Shown here one piece after another: positions 1 through 16,480 of a stretch of DNA of 64,000 nucleotides. The translations under genes and the position numbers were made by a program. Position 1 is the first letter of the stretch. Every line of letters starts with the position of its first letter. The stretch covers positions 20,574,038-20,638,037 of the forward strand of contig NC_021671.1 in the NCBI RefSeq assembly GCF_000247815.1, read 5' to 3'. Under the pieces are notes generated by a model. That model had not been told where the DNA came from and ran no database searches. It was given only the letters and a program-made list of their open reading frames with translations. This DNA is from Ficedula albicollis. Its lineage: Eukaryota > Chordata > Aves > Passeriformes > Muscicapidae.

Positions 1-3000
1 TCCGTAGTTCTGTAATCAGGTCCATGAAATGCTCTCAAGCTTGGTGGGTCATGTAATTTACTTTCTGCAACAAAACCTCATTGAGATACTCTGCCCAAAG
101 CTTTTCCACTGGCCAATACCACACTAAGCCACAAAGCTGCATCTTCTTTTTTTCAACAGGAAAGTTAGCAACAGACCAGGTATCCTCAAAGTCACTATTT
201 TTGCTCTTGAATGCCACCAAATTTTTTGCGCTACTCCTGGAAAAACCTAAGTGCAAACTCACTCATTTCTCCCAGCAACCCCATGTAATGGTAGTAAGAT
301 TTCCCCTGTTATCCACCAATACTCAATAACAAGGTCACATATCTCACTCAGGAGACTGCTGGTAATGGAGAAAGGAAATGGAAAATGACACAGGAAAGGA
401 AAACTAAGTGCTTCTCCCAGTTCAGTACCACTTCAAGGAGCCTATTGCTTCAAGTCCACTCAGTCACACCAAGTGCAACAAGACATACTCCTGCATGCCC
501 TGAGCAAAGGCACCCTCAGAGATTTCCCCACTTCAAACTGACTTTATTATTGCCAGTGTGGAGTTGCTAACATTTGTAATCCCAGCATCTCTGGTAATTA
601 CTTGTATAATTGTCATTCCACAGCTAAAAACTCAGGGAAAAAAATCTTTTCCCTTAGCACTGCATAGACCATCCCAGGGAGATGTATACAGTAGGGTACC
701 ATCTGCCTGCCCTGGTGGTATTTCTTTATTCCAAACACCATCAATGACATTTCACTGTTACAGAGTGAAAAAAAACCCAGGAGCTGAGACTAGGTAAATA
801 TGGCGGAACACTCATGCAAGAAAGCCCAAGTAAAAGGTGGGAAGTTTAGGCAGAGGAGGTTTGAACTCTTAGCTCATGTTACACATTTCAAGAACATACC
901 TTGTGCCTGTTTATACCAGGAACATCTACTCCTGGATGCACAGTCCAGGTCCTCTGCCTCCATAGTGTCTTACAAGTTATCAACTAAGCAGCCCCACCAA
1001 CGAATATCAGTACACTTTACTGACCACTGCTTTCACGTAACCTCACATTTGGGGGGAACAGAGGGCATTTATGGACACTGAGCATCAGCAATGCAGATGG
1101 TGCTTATATCTGCAGCCAGTATAAGCAATGTAGCTGTTTTGAACAACCACTCCTGAATTCAGATCATTAGAAATGCAATTTGAAGTGGCAAGTGGAATCT
1201 TCTACAACGTGCTGATGTAGGTTCAGATAAAATGCTCATATTGCACAGTTCAGAAAATTAAAAAAATCAGGAAACTGAATACAATCTGGGTTTAGCTTTG
1301 AACAGAATAAAAAGGAAAAAAAAGCTACTTAAGTTTTGTGGAAAGGATTTTATGGACACAAATGTTTGCAATTAAAAAATTTAAAGAAAACACTTTGGTG
1401 CTTTTATGTAAACATTCCCCTGCTGCCTTGAAAATAGTGACACAGCAACAGTGCACCGAGACATTGCAGAAAATAAAGTATTCTTTAAAGTAAAGAAAGA
1501 GCTACAACCACCAAAAAAGGTAAAAGTACTTATCGAACTATTTTCAAGTTTACAAATAGTAAGATATTGTAAACATGCTCCTGCTATTTAAATCTCTGCT
1601 GCTTCTTAGCTGATTGCCCAATAAACTGCTAAACTGCACCAATGCCAAATGGGTTTCGATGAGAATTCCCAGGTGAAGGAAAAAAAAAAAAGCTGGACCC
1701 AGAAGATTTTATGGATCAAAATGTCCGTTATTGGGTTGGGCTGAGGGATGCTTAACTTCATGATAGGGTAAAAACCAAACCTGGGTACCAAAACAAGAGG
1801 GGAAAATAAGATCTTTATCGTTTCCCCAGGTAAGTTTTCAGAGATGTAATCTATTAATAGGAAGAGTTATCAAAAGCACTCCCACAGACACTATCAATTG
1901 TTGCAGTCCCTGAAAAGAAGTTGGGTAACTTCACTAGGCAGTATTTCCACCAACACAAAGGTTGTTAGAACTGAGTCACATCCCTTCCCTCAATGGTTAC
2001 AACAGTCTCCGGAGCTTTTGGGTTTAATTTTTACCAGAGGAGTGGACACAAAATAAAATACTGCCAATGCCACTGGCTTCTCAAAACTGCACAAGCCTTG
2101 CAGGTAGCTGGGGAGCCTCCTGTGTGCTTTCTACGCAGCCACACTTAAAGACACACTCTGACTTCCTTCATGCTAGACCACACAACTTGGCAGAACTACC
2201 CACACCGAGCTAAAGGCTCCAAACATACAGACAGGCTGATCAGATGCTGCCCTCAGAAGATGTCTGCTGTGCTCACCAGGTTTCTGTAAAGAAGATAACC
2301 AAGTTGGTAAGATGATTCAAGACAGCAGAAGATGGGAAACCAATGCCTGCAGCTTTAACTGGAAGTCACACTGAGTAACTGAGATCTCATCAGAGGTCGG
2401 AAATAATTTTGCTCTGCAGATGCAACAGCCTGCCTCACATGCAAAACATTCTGCTGTCACCTTATCTTTAAAAACACATCATTGTACTAATAAGGCCAGA
2501 AGAGTAATAACAGCCTTCTCTTTTCAGATGCTTCAAATACCTCAAACTGAACTGCTGCACACAGGTGGAAGTTAGAAATCCCACTTATTTGACTATACTT
2601 CTGCTACAGCTCAACTCTGAACTTCCCAAGCATGTCAGCTTACCTAAAAGAATTACACATTTTAGTCTTATTCCTATGTTGCAACTTGTTTTGTGCTGTC
2701 AGAATCACACTGCATTAGTTTTGATTTGTTCTTTGCAATAACAATGCATAAAAATCTAGCACACGAGAAAGCAACTCTGTGGGACAAAAAAAGCTATCCT
2801 GCTAGAAATTCCTAAAAATAAACTTATTTGAAATCACTCCTCAAAAGTATGCTCCTTAATTCTATTTAACTGAGAGAAAACTGTTTTTCCATAGCTGCTG
2901 ATTCTCTAAACAAATTAATTACCACACACTTCACAAATATTCCCAACTGGAAATTCCATCAGTCTTTGTTAAAACCTCTGCAGCACCTTTGTATAAATGC

Positions 3001-5323
3001 TCAAAATTTTTTAAGCAAAGCAAAAAAATATTGCAGCTACACCAAAGACATCCTGAAATAGCACTTAAATAGTATTTATAGAAAAATAACTCCTGTGTAT
3101 CACTGGTTTTCAATGTAGATCAGTTACTCCAAGAGAACAGAATCATAGTTCAATCCCAAGCCTCTCTCCAAATGTGCACTCTCTCCTCACACAGCACTTA
3201 AAGGGTTATCTCCACTGTCAAGGATTGAGGCAAACCCATGCAGCAACTTAACTGCTGAAATTTGAAGAAACCCCTTTAAGTCCAGCATTTTAATGAGAAA
3301 CTAGTGTAGAAGCAAATTTCCTGCAGAATTTTACAGCACAGCAATGAGAGGCAAAGCACACATGTAACAATAAATCCTAAAGCAAGGATGCACAAGTACC
3401 ACAGTGAAATTACAGGGTGGCTCAGAGTGAGGAAGACAACCAACCAAGAAGGGAGGAGGTCCCACATATTGTAAAAACATCACTGCCAATAACATGAAAC
3501 ACAATTTCATTATGAAAGAAGGCAGCCACTTTAAAGCAGCCACTGGCACTGGACAGCAAGGTAGAGCACCAGCAATTCTCTACAGCAGATATGGAAGACA
3601 GGGTCGAACAACCCAGAACCAGTAGCAACCAGGAGACTGGGTGACACAATGCCAGGAAGGGCACCAGACTGTATGAAAGCTGGAGGGAGTAACAAACCAG
3701 CCCAAAACATTCTTGGCAGAAGGACTCAGCAAAGAACATTAGGAAGTGTTTTAGACTCCAGCTGGCTATGCTACTCCCAATGAGGACAAAAAAACCAAAA
3801 CTGTTGCTGCTTTGCTGGTCTGAGTCTGTAGGTTAAGACCCGCACTTGTACAATTCATGAGACCAGTTTTTGCTCACCCTTCCTCACTCCACATCCACTT
3901 CTTCCCAGACCTCTCCCCAAATCCTGCCACTATTACAGCACTTGCTTAGGCAGAGATGCCAGCAGTGATGCAGGTGGCCATGTGCTTCACGTAGCAATGA
4001 CAGTAATGAACACAGCACAGAGCAGCAGGCAACCAAGTTCTGATTTGTTAAAACAGGAGGGCAAGGGAAAAATAGCACGAGTGATCTGATGATGGAGCTT
4101 AACCTCCTTGAAAACAAAAGGTACTTTTGTAACATGTGTAAAAGTGTACTGTATTCTACTGTATCAAATGCAGGAATCTCAGGATTCAGTAGATCGGTTT
4201 CAGTTTGGAGGCTATTAAGATACTGGTATTTCAGTACAGAAGCTATTTCATTTTCAAGGCCTGATATGTGCTATCACTGTCTCAAAAACTGGCAGATGAA
4301 TAAGCCACAACAACTACAGCTACATTATGAAGTCTTTATGCAAAACAATGGAAGAAAATTCCAAAGGCTGATTTATTTTCACTTGTTAGTTAAAATTCAG
4401 TTGTGCTTTAATAACTGAAAACCAGAAATTGTGTAAAAAGTCAGGTGATGGAAAAAAGTGAATACAAAACCAAAGTGGCAATGTAAGAACAAGGGAGGAA
4501 AAAACCCGGTAGGATTAAGAATAGCATTTAAATATAAAAATTTATTTAGGTGAAGTCACAAACAGTTTGATATCAATTTACAAACACTTTATGTTATGCG
4601 TATTATTGGAAATACTGAGAAAGAGAGAGGAAATAATGGCAGCTTTTTCCTGAAACGACTAAAGGCAAACCCTTACCATAATGTGCATTACTGGATCACA
4701 GTATTACCTTGACCATACCCCTTAGTATGCGAGGAAAAAGAAGAAGAAAACAAAATACTGAGATGCAGAATGAAGACTGTGAATCAGTGAAAAACATTTT
4801 CATGAACACCAGACTACAAAGGTCTAGTCTGATGGTCAGGATTTTAAGTATTCTACTAGGATAAAAACAGAATTATAACTTAGATCAATCATTATAATTG
4901 ATGAAGAATTTTATAATGCACAATTGGGCTATTGGCAATGACAGCAACAGTTAATGCAGAACAATGGAGAGGATACTGAGCCTCAGAATAATTCTGTTGA
5001 CAACCTGAGTTATTATCCCGAGTGTATGACACTTTTTTGAGTCAAATACACATTTATGTTGCAGATACTCTTAATGAAATGGCAAAAGTAACAGCTGTAA
5101 CAAGACAAGTTATGATTTATTTTTTTTTTTAACAAATATAATACACAGGGTTTTGAAGTGTCCGGTTGTGATCTGCAAAGATCCAGGATTGCACACAAGT
5201 TTGGTCAAATGAGAAGGTTTAATCTGCACATTAAATTGGCTTTTACTTTCAAAGTAGTATTTTAGGGCAGGATTCTCCTCCGGGAGAGCGTTCCTGACCT
5301 CATTCAACCAGTGTTCAATTTAT
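1..5323. other. AT-rich gene-poor DNA, no recognised gene
   Basis: The stretch is of mixed composition with many short A and T tracts and no long open frame. A minus-strand frame at 35-262 reads as a plausible amphipathic peptide (it includes WYWPVEKLWAEYLNEVLL) but begins just after a stop and meets a TGA at 35-37, so I do not call it a gene. A textbook plus-strand splice-donor string (CAG followed by GTAAGT) sits at about 1827-1835 without a convincing exon upstream. No CR1 fragment, RNA gene or promoter was recognised here. Confidence 0.5.
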
Positions 5324-5483
5324 TCACCTTCCTGAATCTTTGCCCTCTTTGGATAGTCTGTGACAAGTGCTGCGCTGCAGGAATTCCTGTTTTCCAGCAA
5401 ACTGGCTTGCTCTGCAGGTTTGTAGTCCATTGTTACAATTGCTGATTGGGTAAAATGAATTTCCTACGTCTTCTCTAGCACAG
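5324..5483 (-). CDS. Candidate minus-strand exon with one open frame
   Basis: On the minus strand a long pyrimidine-rich tract ends in GCAAG at 5484, followed by 156 bases open in only one frame. The exon then reaches AAG with GTGAAT behind it (donor after 5328), or reads straight into a TGA at 5324-5326. The translation is Cys-containing and hydrophilic (CAREDVGNSFYP at the start, RLSKEGKDSG at the end). It matches no family I recognise. The phase fits the neighbouring candidate exon 163 bases upstream: that one ends on two bases (GG) and this one supplies the third (C), giving Gly-Cys-Ala-Arg. Both are multiples of three. It may instead be part of a non-coding transcript, or a chance open frame. 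No function is proposed. Confidence 0.3.
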
Positions 5484-5646
5484 CTTGCAACGCAACAGAA
5501 GCAGAGGTAAAAGAATGCACTAGAATACCAGAGCTCCACTTAAACACCAACGGAGTCAGGCTGTTGGCACCAATAAGAAATTCTGTATTTAACAAATCTG
5601 CAAATATTTAAGATCCAAAGTTATTCAGTTTTATAAATAAACTCAC

Positions 5647-5694
5647 CCACTTAGTTTGACTCCCATCCCAACTGGTCTTCTGTTTTCATGGAGT
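5647..5694 (-). CDS. Candidate 48-nt cassette exon
   Basis: The minus strand shows a near-ideal exon. A T-rich tract ending CCCTAG (acceptor AG at 5696-5695) precedes 48 bases, and the donor GTGAGT follows at 5646-5641. Only one of three frames is open, encoding LHENRRPVGMGVKLS with partial codons at both ends. The length is divisible by three and the phase is the same at both ends, as expected of a skippable cassette exon. The next exon-like block downstream on the same strand (5324-5483) continues the same phase after a 163-base intron. I do not recognise the peptide. Good splice signals in so short a block are suggestive but not proof, because such combinations arise by chance in 64 kb. 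Confidence 0.4.
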
Positions 5695-7122
5695 CTAGGG
5701 AAAAAAAGAGAATTGTCTGAAGTTATACATACAGACATAAATTTGCCAGAATAAATCTCAGCTATCCTACACGTGCCAATTATCACACTCAAACTAAAAC
5801 TAGGACTTCTGACTTTGTTCTTTCCATGTAAAGTTACAGCTCTTCACCAGTGCCTTAGAAAGGACAGCTATCTTCAGACACAACACTTTGTACACTTTGA
5901 CTTCACTTTTACTATCTAACAATCTATGGGAATGCAGAATTGGAGATACAGGCAGGCACTAAACTAAATGATGCTGAAATTCAAGGAGTCTTGGTCTAAA
6001 AGGGGAAATGAAATCCAGTCGGGCTGCCTAACGCTATCCCTCAAAATTGCAAAAACAAAATCAGTTCAAACTAACAATCTGGGAAAAAAGCAAAACACCT
6101 ATTTTAATTCTCCAGTTCTTTTGCCCAAGTGTGATGACACATCTTATTTTGCTGAAGTAGTTTTATACAACATAAACAGAGCTTGCAAGGAGGTGGGGAG
6201 ATATGGGGAAATGCACAGGTCACCTCCAAGAAAATATATTCTTGCTACGACCTTGCCAGTTAAAAACTCATGCTTTATCCTAGGCCTCATCTACATTTGA
6301 CAGCTACTCAAACCATCACTTCATTTAAGGACATTTTTAAACAGTTATAGGAGACTATATGCTACCAATTAAAAACTGCTCTAGTAACAGAAAGGTGAAA
6401 CCACAATAATTAATTACACAAGTTTTACTTTTTCATTGTGTTGCTAAAGTACTACTCATTTTACAAAAATTAAACTTTTGGTATTTTTTAAGTTAAAATA
6501 AACGTGTTTATTTTTTTCTTTACACACTTTCTGGGGGAAAAATACATCAATGCCACTGATAAAAATCAACTAGGAAATTTCCATGAAATCAAAGGGGATT
6601 GAGACCCTAGTGCCTCAGCAGACAAGTGAGCAAAGCTCAGCACTGACAGACCAACTGCTGTGGAAGAAGTTATGAGAGTGGTTACATGACAAGCTGAAGG
6701 TCCAGTCTCAGATGACAGAAAGCTATAAACCATTGCCCATCTGGTGTTCACATAAGATCTGTTGGAAAACAAGAACTGAGCTGTTCACCATGAGATTGGA
6801 GAAAAGTAAACAGATTTATCAGAAAAAGCTGCAGAACACAGAGCATCAACCACAGAAGGTGCAAGGCCAACAGGCCTGGGCTCATCTATCTTACTGTGTG
6901 GTGTTTGCTCCCTTCCTTTGTCACAGGTTGGCCTAGAGAAGTTAGTTTTTTAAGTACCAAAGGCAAGACTTGGTGTGATACACCAAGCACTTTCAGATGC
7001 CTGGAAAGGGACCAGGCTAACACGAGTCAAAGAACTTAGCCCCTCTGTACTGGCAATCCCAGGGAAGCATAGCATCTGATAACTTAGCAAAAATTCTTCT
7101 GGAAGGAAAAGGTTCTTTCTAG

Positions 7123-7207
7123 AATTGTAAAACAAATGGTTAGAAACAAAAAAACCCAGAATCTAATTGTAAAACAAATGGTTAGAAACAAAAAAAAACC
7201 CAGAATC
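7123..7207. repeat. 42-bp tandem duplication
   Basis: Two adjacent copies, 7123-7164 and 7165-7207, share the core AATTGTAAAACAAATGG and an A tract followed by CCCAGAATC. They differ by about one inserted A and one terminal base, so the duplication is recent. Confidence 0.9.
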
Positions 7208-7589
7208 CGTCACCATTCAGCTGGCATGAAACTCAACATTCAGCATTTTCTGTGCTAGGGGTTTGGCAGACTTCAGTCACTAGTATAAGAGAAGCAGCAC
7301 AACCCCTAAGATAGACAGGCACCCTTGTAGCTGTGGAGCTCAGCTTCATGCCTCAGGCAGGAGAAAGGGTAAACCTGCCTGCATCCACCACAGGTTACAC
7401 AAACTCATACAGTGATGCTATAAAGAAAGCAGAATTACACAAAATCCTCCCTACTTCTCCTGATCACACTCATCATTTCCCATAAAACAGGTTCTAACTC
7501 ATGGATTAAATCTAGTGAGCCCCAAAACAGGTTTAATCTTCAAATCACTGTGAATTTGCACACTGTAGCCATTCTTATTGAAGTTTATC

Positions 7590-7595
7590 TTTATT
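7590..7595 (-). promoter_or_regulatory. Possible polyadenylation signal (AATAAA)
   Basis: Plus-strand TTTATT reads AATAAA on the minus strand, about 465 bases beyond the stop codon of the minus-strand exon at 8059-8444. It is the canonical hexamer at a plausible distance, but the motif is common in AT-rich DNA, so it is only a candidate 3' end for that gene. Confidence 0.3.
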
Positions 7596-7859
7596 CATAT
7601 CCATTTTTTTGCCATCCCACGCTGCCTGCAACTGCCCACACACTCCCATAGTAACAGGAGAGTCTGTACTCTTTGCCTTACATACAGTTAACCGTATTGC
7701 TGAGAAAGTTGATTTTTTAAAGACAACTCAGAGGAAAAGAACAAAACCATAGAACATCTTTCTTCTAATGTCTTCAGGAAAACGCAAAAATATACCAGAA
7801 GAAGGAATTAGTGGGGTTCCTATTTTCTGGTGGCTGGAGCAATAAATGCTCAAACATTT

Positions 7860-11029
<3,170 letters not shown>

Positions 11030-11205
11030 ATTCAAGTTGTAGGGAACCTCGAGAGGTCTATACCCCAACCTCATGGTACAGAAGGGCAAAAACTAAACTA
11101 AGACAAGATTGCTTAGTGCCTTCTTCAGTTAGATCTTGAAAACCACTAGTGATAGAGATTCCACAACCTGTTCCAGTACTGATGATCACCCTTGGTAAAT
11201 TCATG
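11030..11205 (-). mobile_element. CR1 retroelement 3' end fragment, decayed
   Basis: Read on the plus strand, the block follows the order of an avian CR1 3' region in reverse orientation: AACCTCGAGAGGTCTAT, then CCAACCTCATGG, TTCTTCAGTTAGATCTTGAA, GATTCCACAACCTGTTCCAG and GATCACCCTTGGT. Divergence from the remembered consensus is high, so the copy is old. The family is named from memory, not from an alignment. Confidence 0.7.
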
Positions 11206-11640
11206 CTGGGTCTTTCCAGTCACATTTTTTTTCCTCTATGTGCCAAGAAATGGCTTCTCTCTCCAAGAGAAGGTTTTTTTATAATTCTTCTGAAGTGAAG
11301 CCACCAGCCTGTAGCAGCTTGGGTAGTCCTTGCTCTTTTTGAAGGCAGGTGCAACATTTAGCTTTTCCAAGCCATTAGGTACTTCCCAAAAATTTGATGG
11401 CCTTTCAAACATAAAAAGTGGCCTTCCAGTGACATCATCCAGCTCTTTGAGCACCCTCAGATTCATCCCCACTGGTTCCTGAGACCTGCATGGGCTGTGA
11501 CTCCTCAAGAAAAGATCCACACTTGGTCCTTTTCCCCTATTTACAAGTTTTTTCACCTTGAGGCACAAAGGGCTGGGAGACTGTCGGTGAAGGTGAAGGC
11601 AATGAAGGCATAAGCTAAATCGTGAAATCATTTAGAGCCC
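11206..11640 (-). mobile_element. CR1 reverse-transcriptase fragment, decayed
   Basis: The minus-strand frame at 11236-11631 keeps recognisable CR1 ORF2 landmarks in order: GMNLRVLKELDDV, then ERPSNFWEVPNGLEKLNV, APAFKKSKDYPSCYRLV and a broken LTS-like segment. These correspond to the N-terminal part of the non-LTR reverse transcriptase, before the catalytic region. The conserved Gly of FKKG and Pro of YRPVSL are lost, and nothing of the catalytic YxDD or the endonuclease is present. It is a dead fragment. Confidence 0.7.
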
Positions 11641-11745
11641 CTTCAACAGGTTTTTTAAATACCTCCAGGGACTCCACCACTACCTTGGGCAGCCTGTTCC
11701 AGTGTTTTGCCTCAGAAAAGAAAGCCTAGCAACATCAAACCAACC
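11641..11745 (-). mobile_element. Second CR1 3' fragment
   Basis: The segment contains ACCTCCAGGGACTCCACCAC and TTGGGCAGCCTGTTCCAGTG, the hallmark reverse-orientation CR1 3' text. The homologous segment already occurs at about 11130-11200, so the 11.0-11.75 kb block must come from at least two separate insertions. Confidence 0.7.
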
Positions 11746-13859
11746 AGCATCATCTCACTAGTCCTTTGCAGATATGGCCCCCCAGCCAGTATCTTGTGGC
11801 TGGAAGTTATCAGTAAAATTTGGGAATTAGGACTGTACTTGTACCATACCCACTAGAGCTCAAGCCTATTTTAGGGTGGTGCTTCCAGGTCTCATAATAA
11901 TGCACTTCATAGCGATAATGAACAGAAACTTAAAAAATAATCAGTAACTGCCTTTATTGCTGTTTCCCTGAAAGATGCAGACAGCAGCTAAGACCAGTAG
12001 CAAAGTTGTCTACATGGAACATTTTTACATACATAAGCTGCATTTACTCTTTGAATTGCAGCTGTGATCCTCCAGGTCACTGTCTCAAGAAAACTGTAAT
12101 TTTTCATGGGAGCTTTCATGAAGAAAACCAGCTGGGCAATAAGTAATACCTGGGCTGAGGCAGGTGGAAATAAGCATGCTTTGCCTCCACTTCTTTTAGA
12201 GTTGCTACTCATAAGCTGACGTATGCTCCTAACTATGCACTTATCTGATTGTTTCAGTCTCCTTTCACAGGCTGTGTGTGCAGTGTGTAAGGATCTGAAT
12301 CGGAAACTTGGAGGTTTGCCTGCTGGCAGCCAGCTGTGCCCAAGAGTATCAGCCCTTCAAAGTGGGCAGTGCACCCTACAGAGAGTGGTGGGAACTGTTT
12401 CTGGTGTATTTTGGAGGAAAATGTGGTTGTCCTCTCTACTCCTCACGTGATGAGTTCCTTACAGCTCTAAATTTCCCTCTCTGCCTTTTTCCTCATGCCT
12501 TCCTGTTGCTTTATGTTCCCATGATATGCTTGTAGAGGACAAAAAAAGCAAATTCTTGGAGTCACGTGTATGTGTAGTTGTATTGCAGATGTGTCTCTCA
12601 ACCAAATTGCTAGAATGGGCAGAGAACTGCAGAAAAAAATGCAGTTTGTTTTATGCTTCAGACCTTCTATTTAGTCTCAAGCATGAGACCTTATTGAAGG
12701 CATTAATGAAGAGGCAAAATGAAATGAAGCTTTAAACAGAAACAGCTGAAACCTTAGCTCTGGAGGAACTTGGAATTAGGCAATAGGACAGTTTATTAAA
12801 ATAAGAGGAGAAAGCTACTTTGCATACAAAAACAAAAAATCTGGAAAAAAATTTGGAAACATTACCTAAAACCAGAACACCTCCCTTTGAAAGTGGATGT
12901 ACTTGTGTGCTGTTGCTCTTTATGAATCTTAAACAAAGCCACAGAGGAGAGAACTGTCTACTCTATCAATGAAATCAGAAAGTGCTGCCATAGAGCATTT
13001 ACCTGCGTTGCCTCCAGGACTCCAGAGAACACAACACAATTTTTTTTTCCCAGAAAATACCCCAGTCTTCTGGGTTTTTTTCAATTATTTCCAAAATAAC
13101 CAGTCTTCTTCTAGGCAAATTTTCTAAGAGCTGCCTGCAACAGTTTTGGGGAGACTGGAGGGTTTGTGGAGCTGGTGGGTTTTCAAGTCAAAGCAAGGAT
13201 GCTTAGGCCCCATGGAATCAGCAGTCTAACTGTGAATTCACCTGAGACTGGGAAGGTTTGCCACTTACACAGGAGTTGTCCTTGGGCACCTTCCACTTAC
13301 TCCATAAATAGAAGTATAGGTCAGGAAGAAAAACAGGATTTGGTGTTGTGTGTTTTGCTTTCCAGCCCGAAAAATGTAGTGGCTGTAGCGTTCAGTGACA
13401 CAATAGCAACAGAACCGAACCCACCCGTGAAGCTAGAGGTTACTTAATGAAGTTTAAACACCAAGTAAATGATGGTGCTGGGGATCCAGAAAGAAACTGA
13501 CAAGCATTGCTGCTGAACTCCCTCAGCGAGGGGAGGAGGACACTCAATATTCCCTGCTAGGAGAAGAGGCAGGAGTCAGATTCTGCGGCTGAAGGGCTGC
13601 TTCCTTCACTCCAAGTGAGGAAGGAGCTGGCTGCTTTCATGGATCTGCATGGTATTGTCCCTCTCTGTGCATTCTGTTTCTGCCTTTCTTTACAATTTTG
13701 CTTTTCCCAAGCTTGTTCTGTCTCTCTGGTAAATGCTTCCTTGCCTATGCTTGGAGCGGGAACAGTGACAGCCTCAATGGAAGATAGACATGTTCAGTTA
13801 CTTGTCCTGAGGAGACTAAGCTCCACTGGTCCCATTCCTTTCTTTTCTGTGGCCGTGAG
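11746..13859. other. Intergenic DNA, nothing recognised
   Basis: Only short frames, none with convincing splice context. GC rises toward the CpG island that follows. Confidence 0.5.
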
Positions 13860-14406
13860 GCACTGAGCAGAATTACAGGTCTCGGTGACCCATGCTGCCT
13901 GCGGGGCTCTCGTCCATGAGCCCACAAAGCAGGTGTTTCAGAGGATGGTGAGAGAAACGTGGGCCAGAACAGTTACAAGCCGAGCTCCGTTGAAGACCTT
14001 GTCCCGTGTGCTGCACGATGTGAGTATCCTGTTTGTTGCTGGAAGTTTTTCCTGGAGACATCATCTGCCCGTCTGTGCCGGGACGGACGGGGCTTCCATG
14101 AGCGCAGCGGGGACGCGGCGCGGGGCTCGGAAGGATCAGACGGAGGCTTGGCTGCCCTCGGGAACGATCGTTCCGGAGAACAGCTGTTCTCCGCTACCCG
14201 ATCCCTCCCCAAAACGCAGCTGCACCGTCCCAGAGCGGCAGCGCTCGGGACCCGCAGCGCCGGTGGCGGCGCAGCCCGGCGGGGCTGCCTCCCTGCGCCC
14301 CCGACGTGCGTGCGGGCGACACCGAGGGGCAGGCGAGGCGCAGGGACACCGGGCGCTGCTCCTCCTGCCCGTGTGGGGAGGCAGGCGGGCCCCGCCAGAT
14401 CGGAAG
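13860..14406. promoter_or_regulatory. CpG island, left half; probable promoter
   Basis: CpG density climbs steeply from about 13900 and is extreme at 14080-14400. GC-rich sequence continues at 16381-16480 beyond the poly-C run, so this was one island. A plus-strand donor (GTGAGT at 14020-14025) follows a 46-codon open stretch that includes RMVRETWARTVTSRAPLKTL, which suggests a plus-strand first exon. The minus-strand gene ending at 8059 could start from the same island, making it bidirectional (inference). No TATA box or initiation codon can be fixed. Confidence 0.6.
13885..14019 (+). CDS. Candidate first exon with strong donor, coding uncertain
   Basis: An ATG at 13888 opens a frame through the CpG island to a strong GTGAGT donor after 14019. 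The peptide (THAACGALVHEPTKQVFQ, then RMVRETWARTVTSRAP) is unrecognised. Past the donor the frame stays open only because of GC richness and then poly-C, which carries no information. It may be an untranslated first exon or a long non-coding RNA. Confidence 0.2.

Positions 14407-16480
<2,074 letters not shown>

Larger units (their letters stand above)
5695..7858. other. AT-rich intergenic or intronic DNA
   Basis: No long frame and no recognised repeat other than the 42-bp tandem duplication listed separately. A short minus-strand splice-like unit (acceptor CTTTCTCAG, 18 bases, donor GTAAGG) lies near 7682-7700 but is too short to call an exon. Confidence 0.5.

Noticed and set aside
1..262. 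Minus-strand peptide-like frame near the window start
   Set aside because: Interrupted by an in-frame TGA, no splice sites fixed and no homologue recognised; could be an old retroelement remnant but unsupported.
900..984. Minus-strand block with GTATGT donor and an open frame (LITCKTLWRQRTWTVHPG)
   Set aside because: The acceptor lacks a pyrimidine tract and the peptide is unrecognised; chance is likely in 64 kb.
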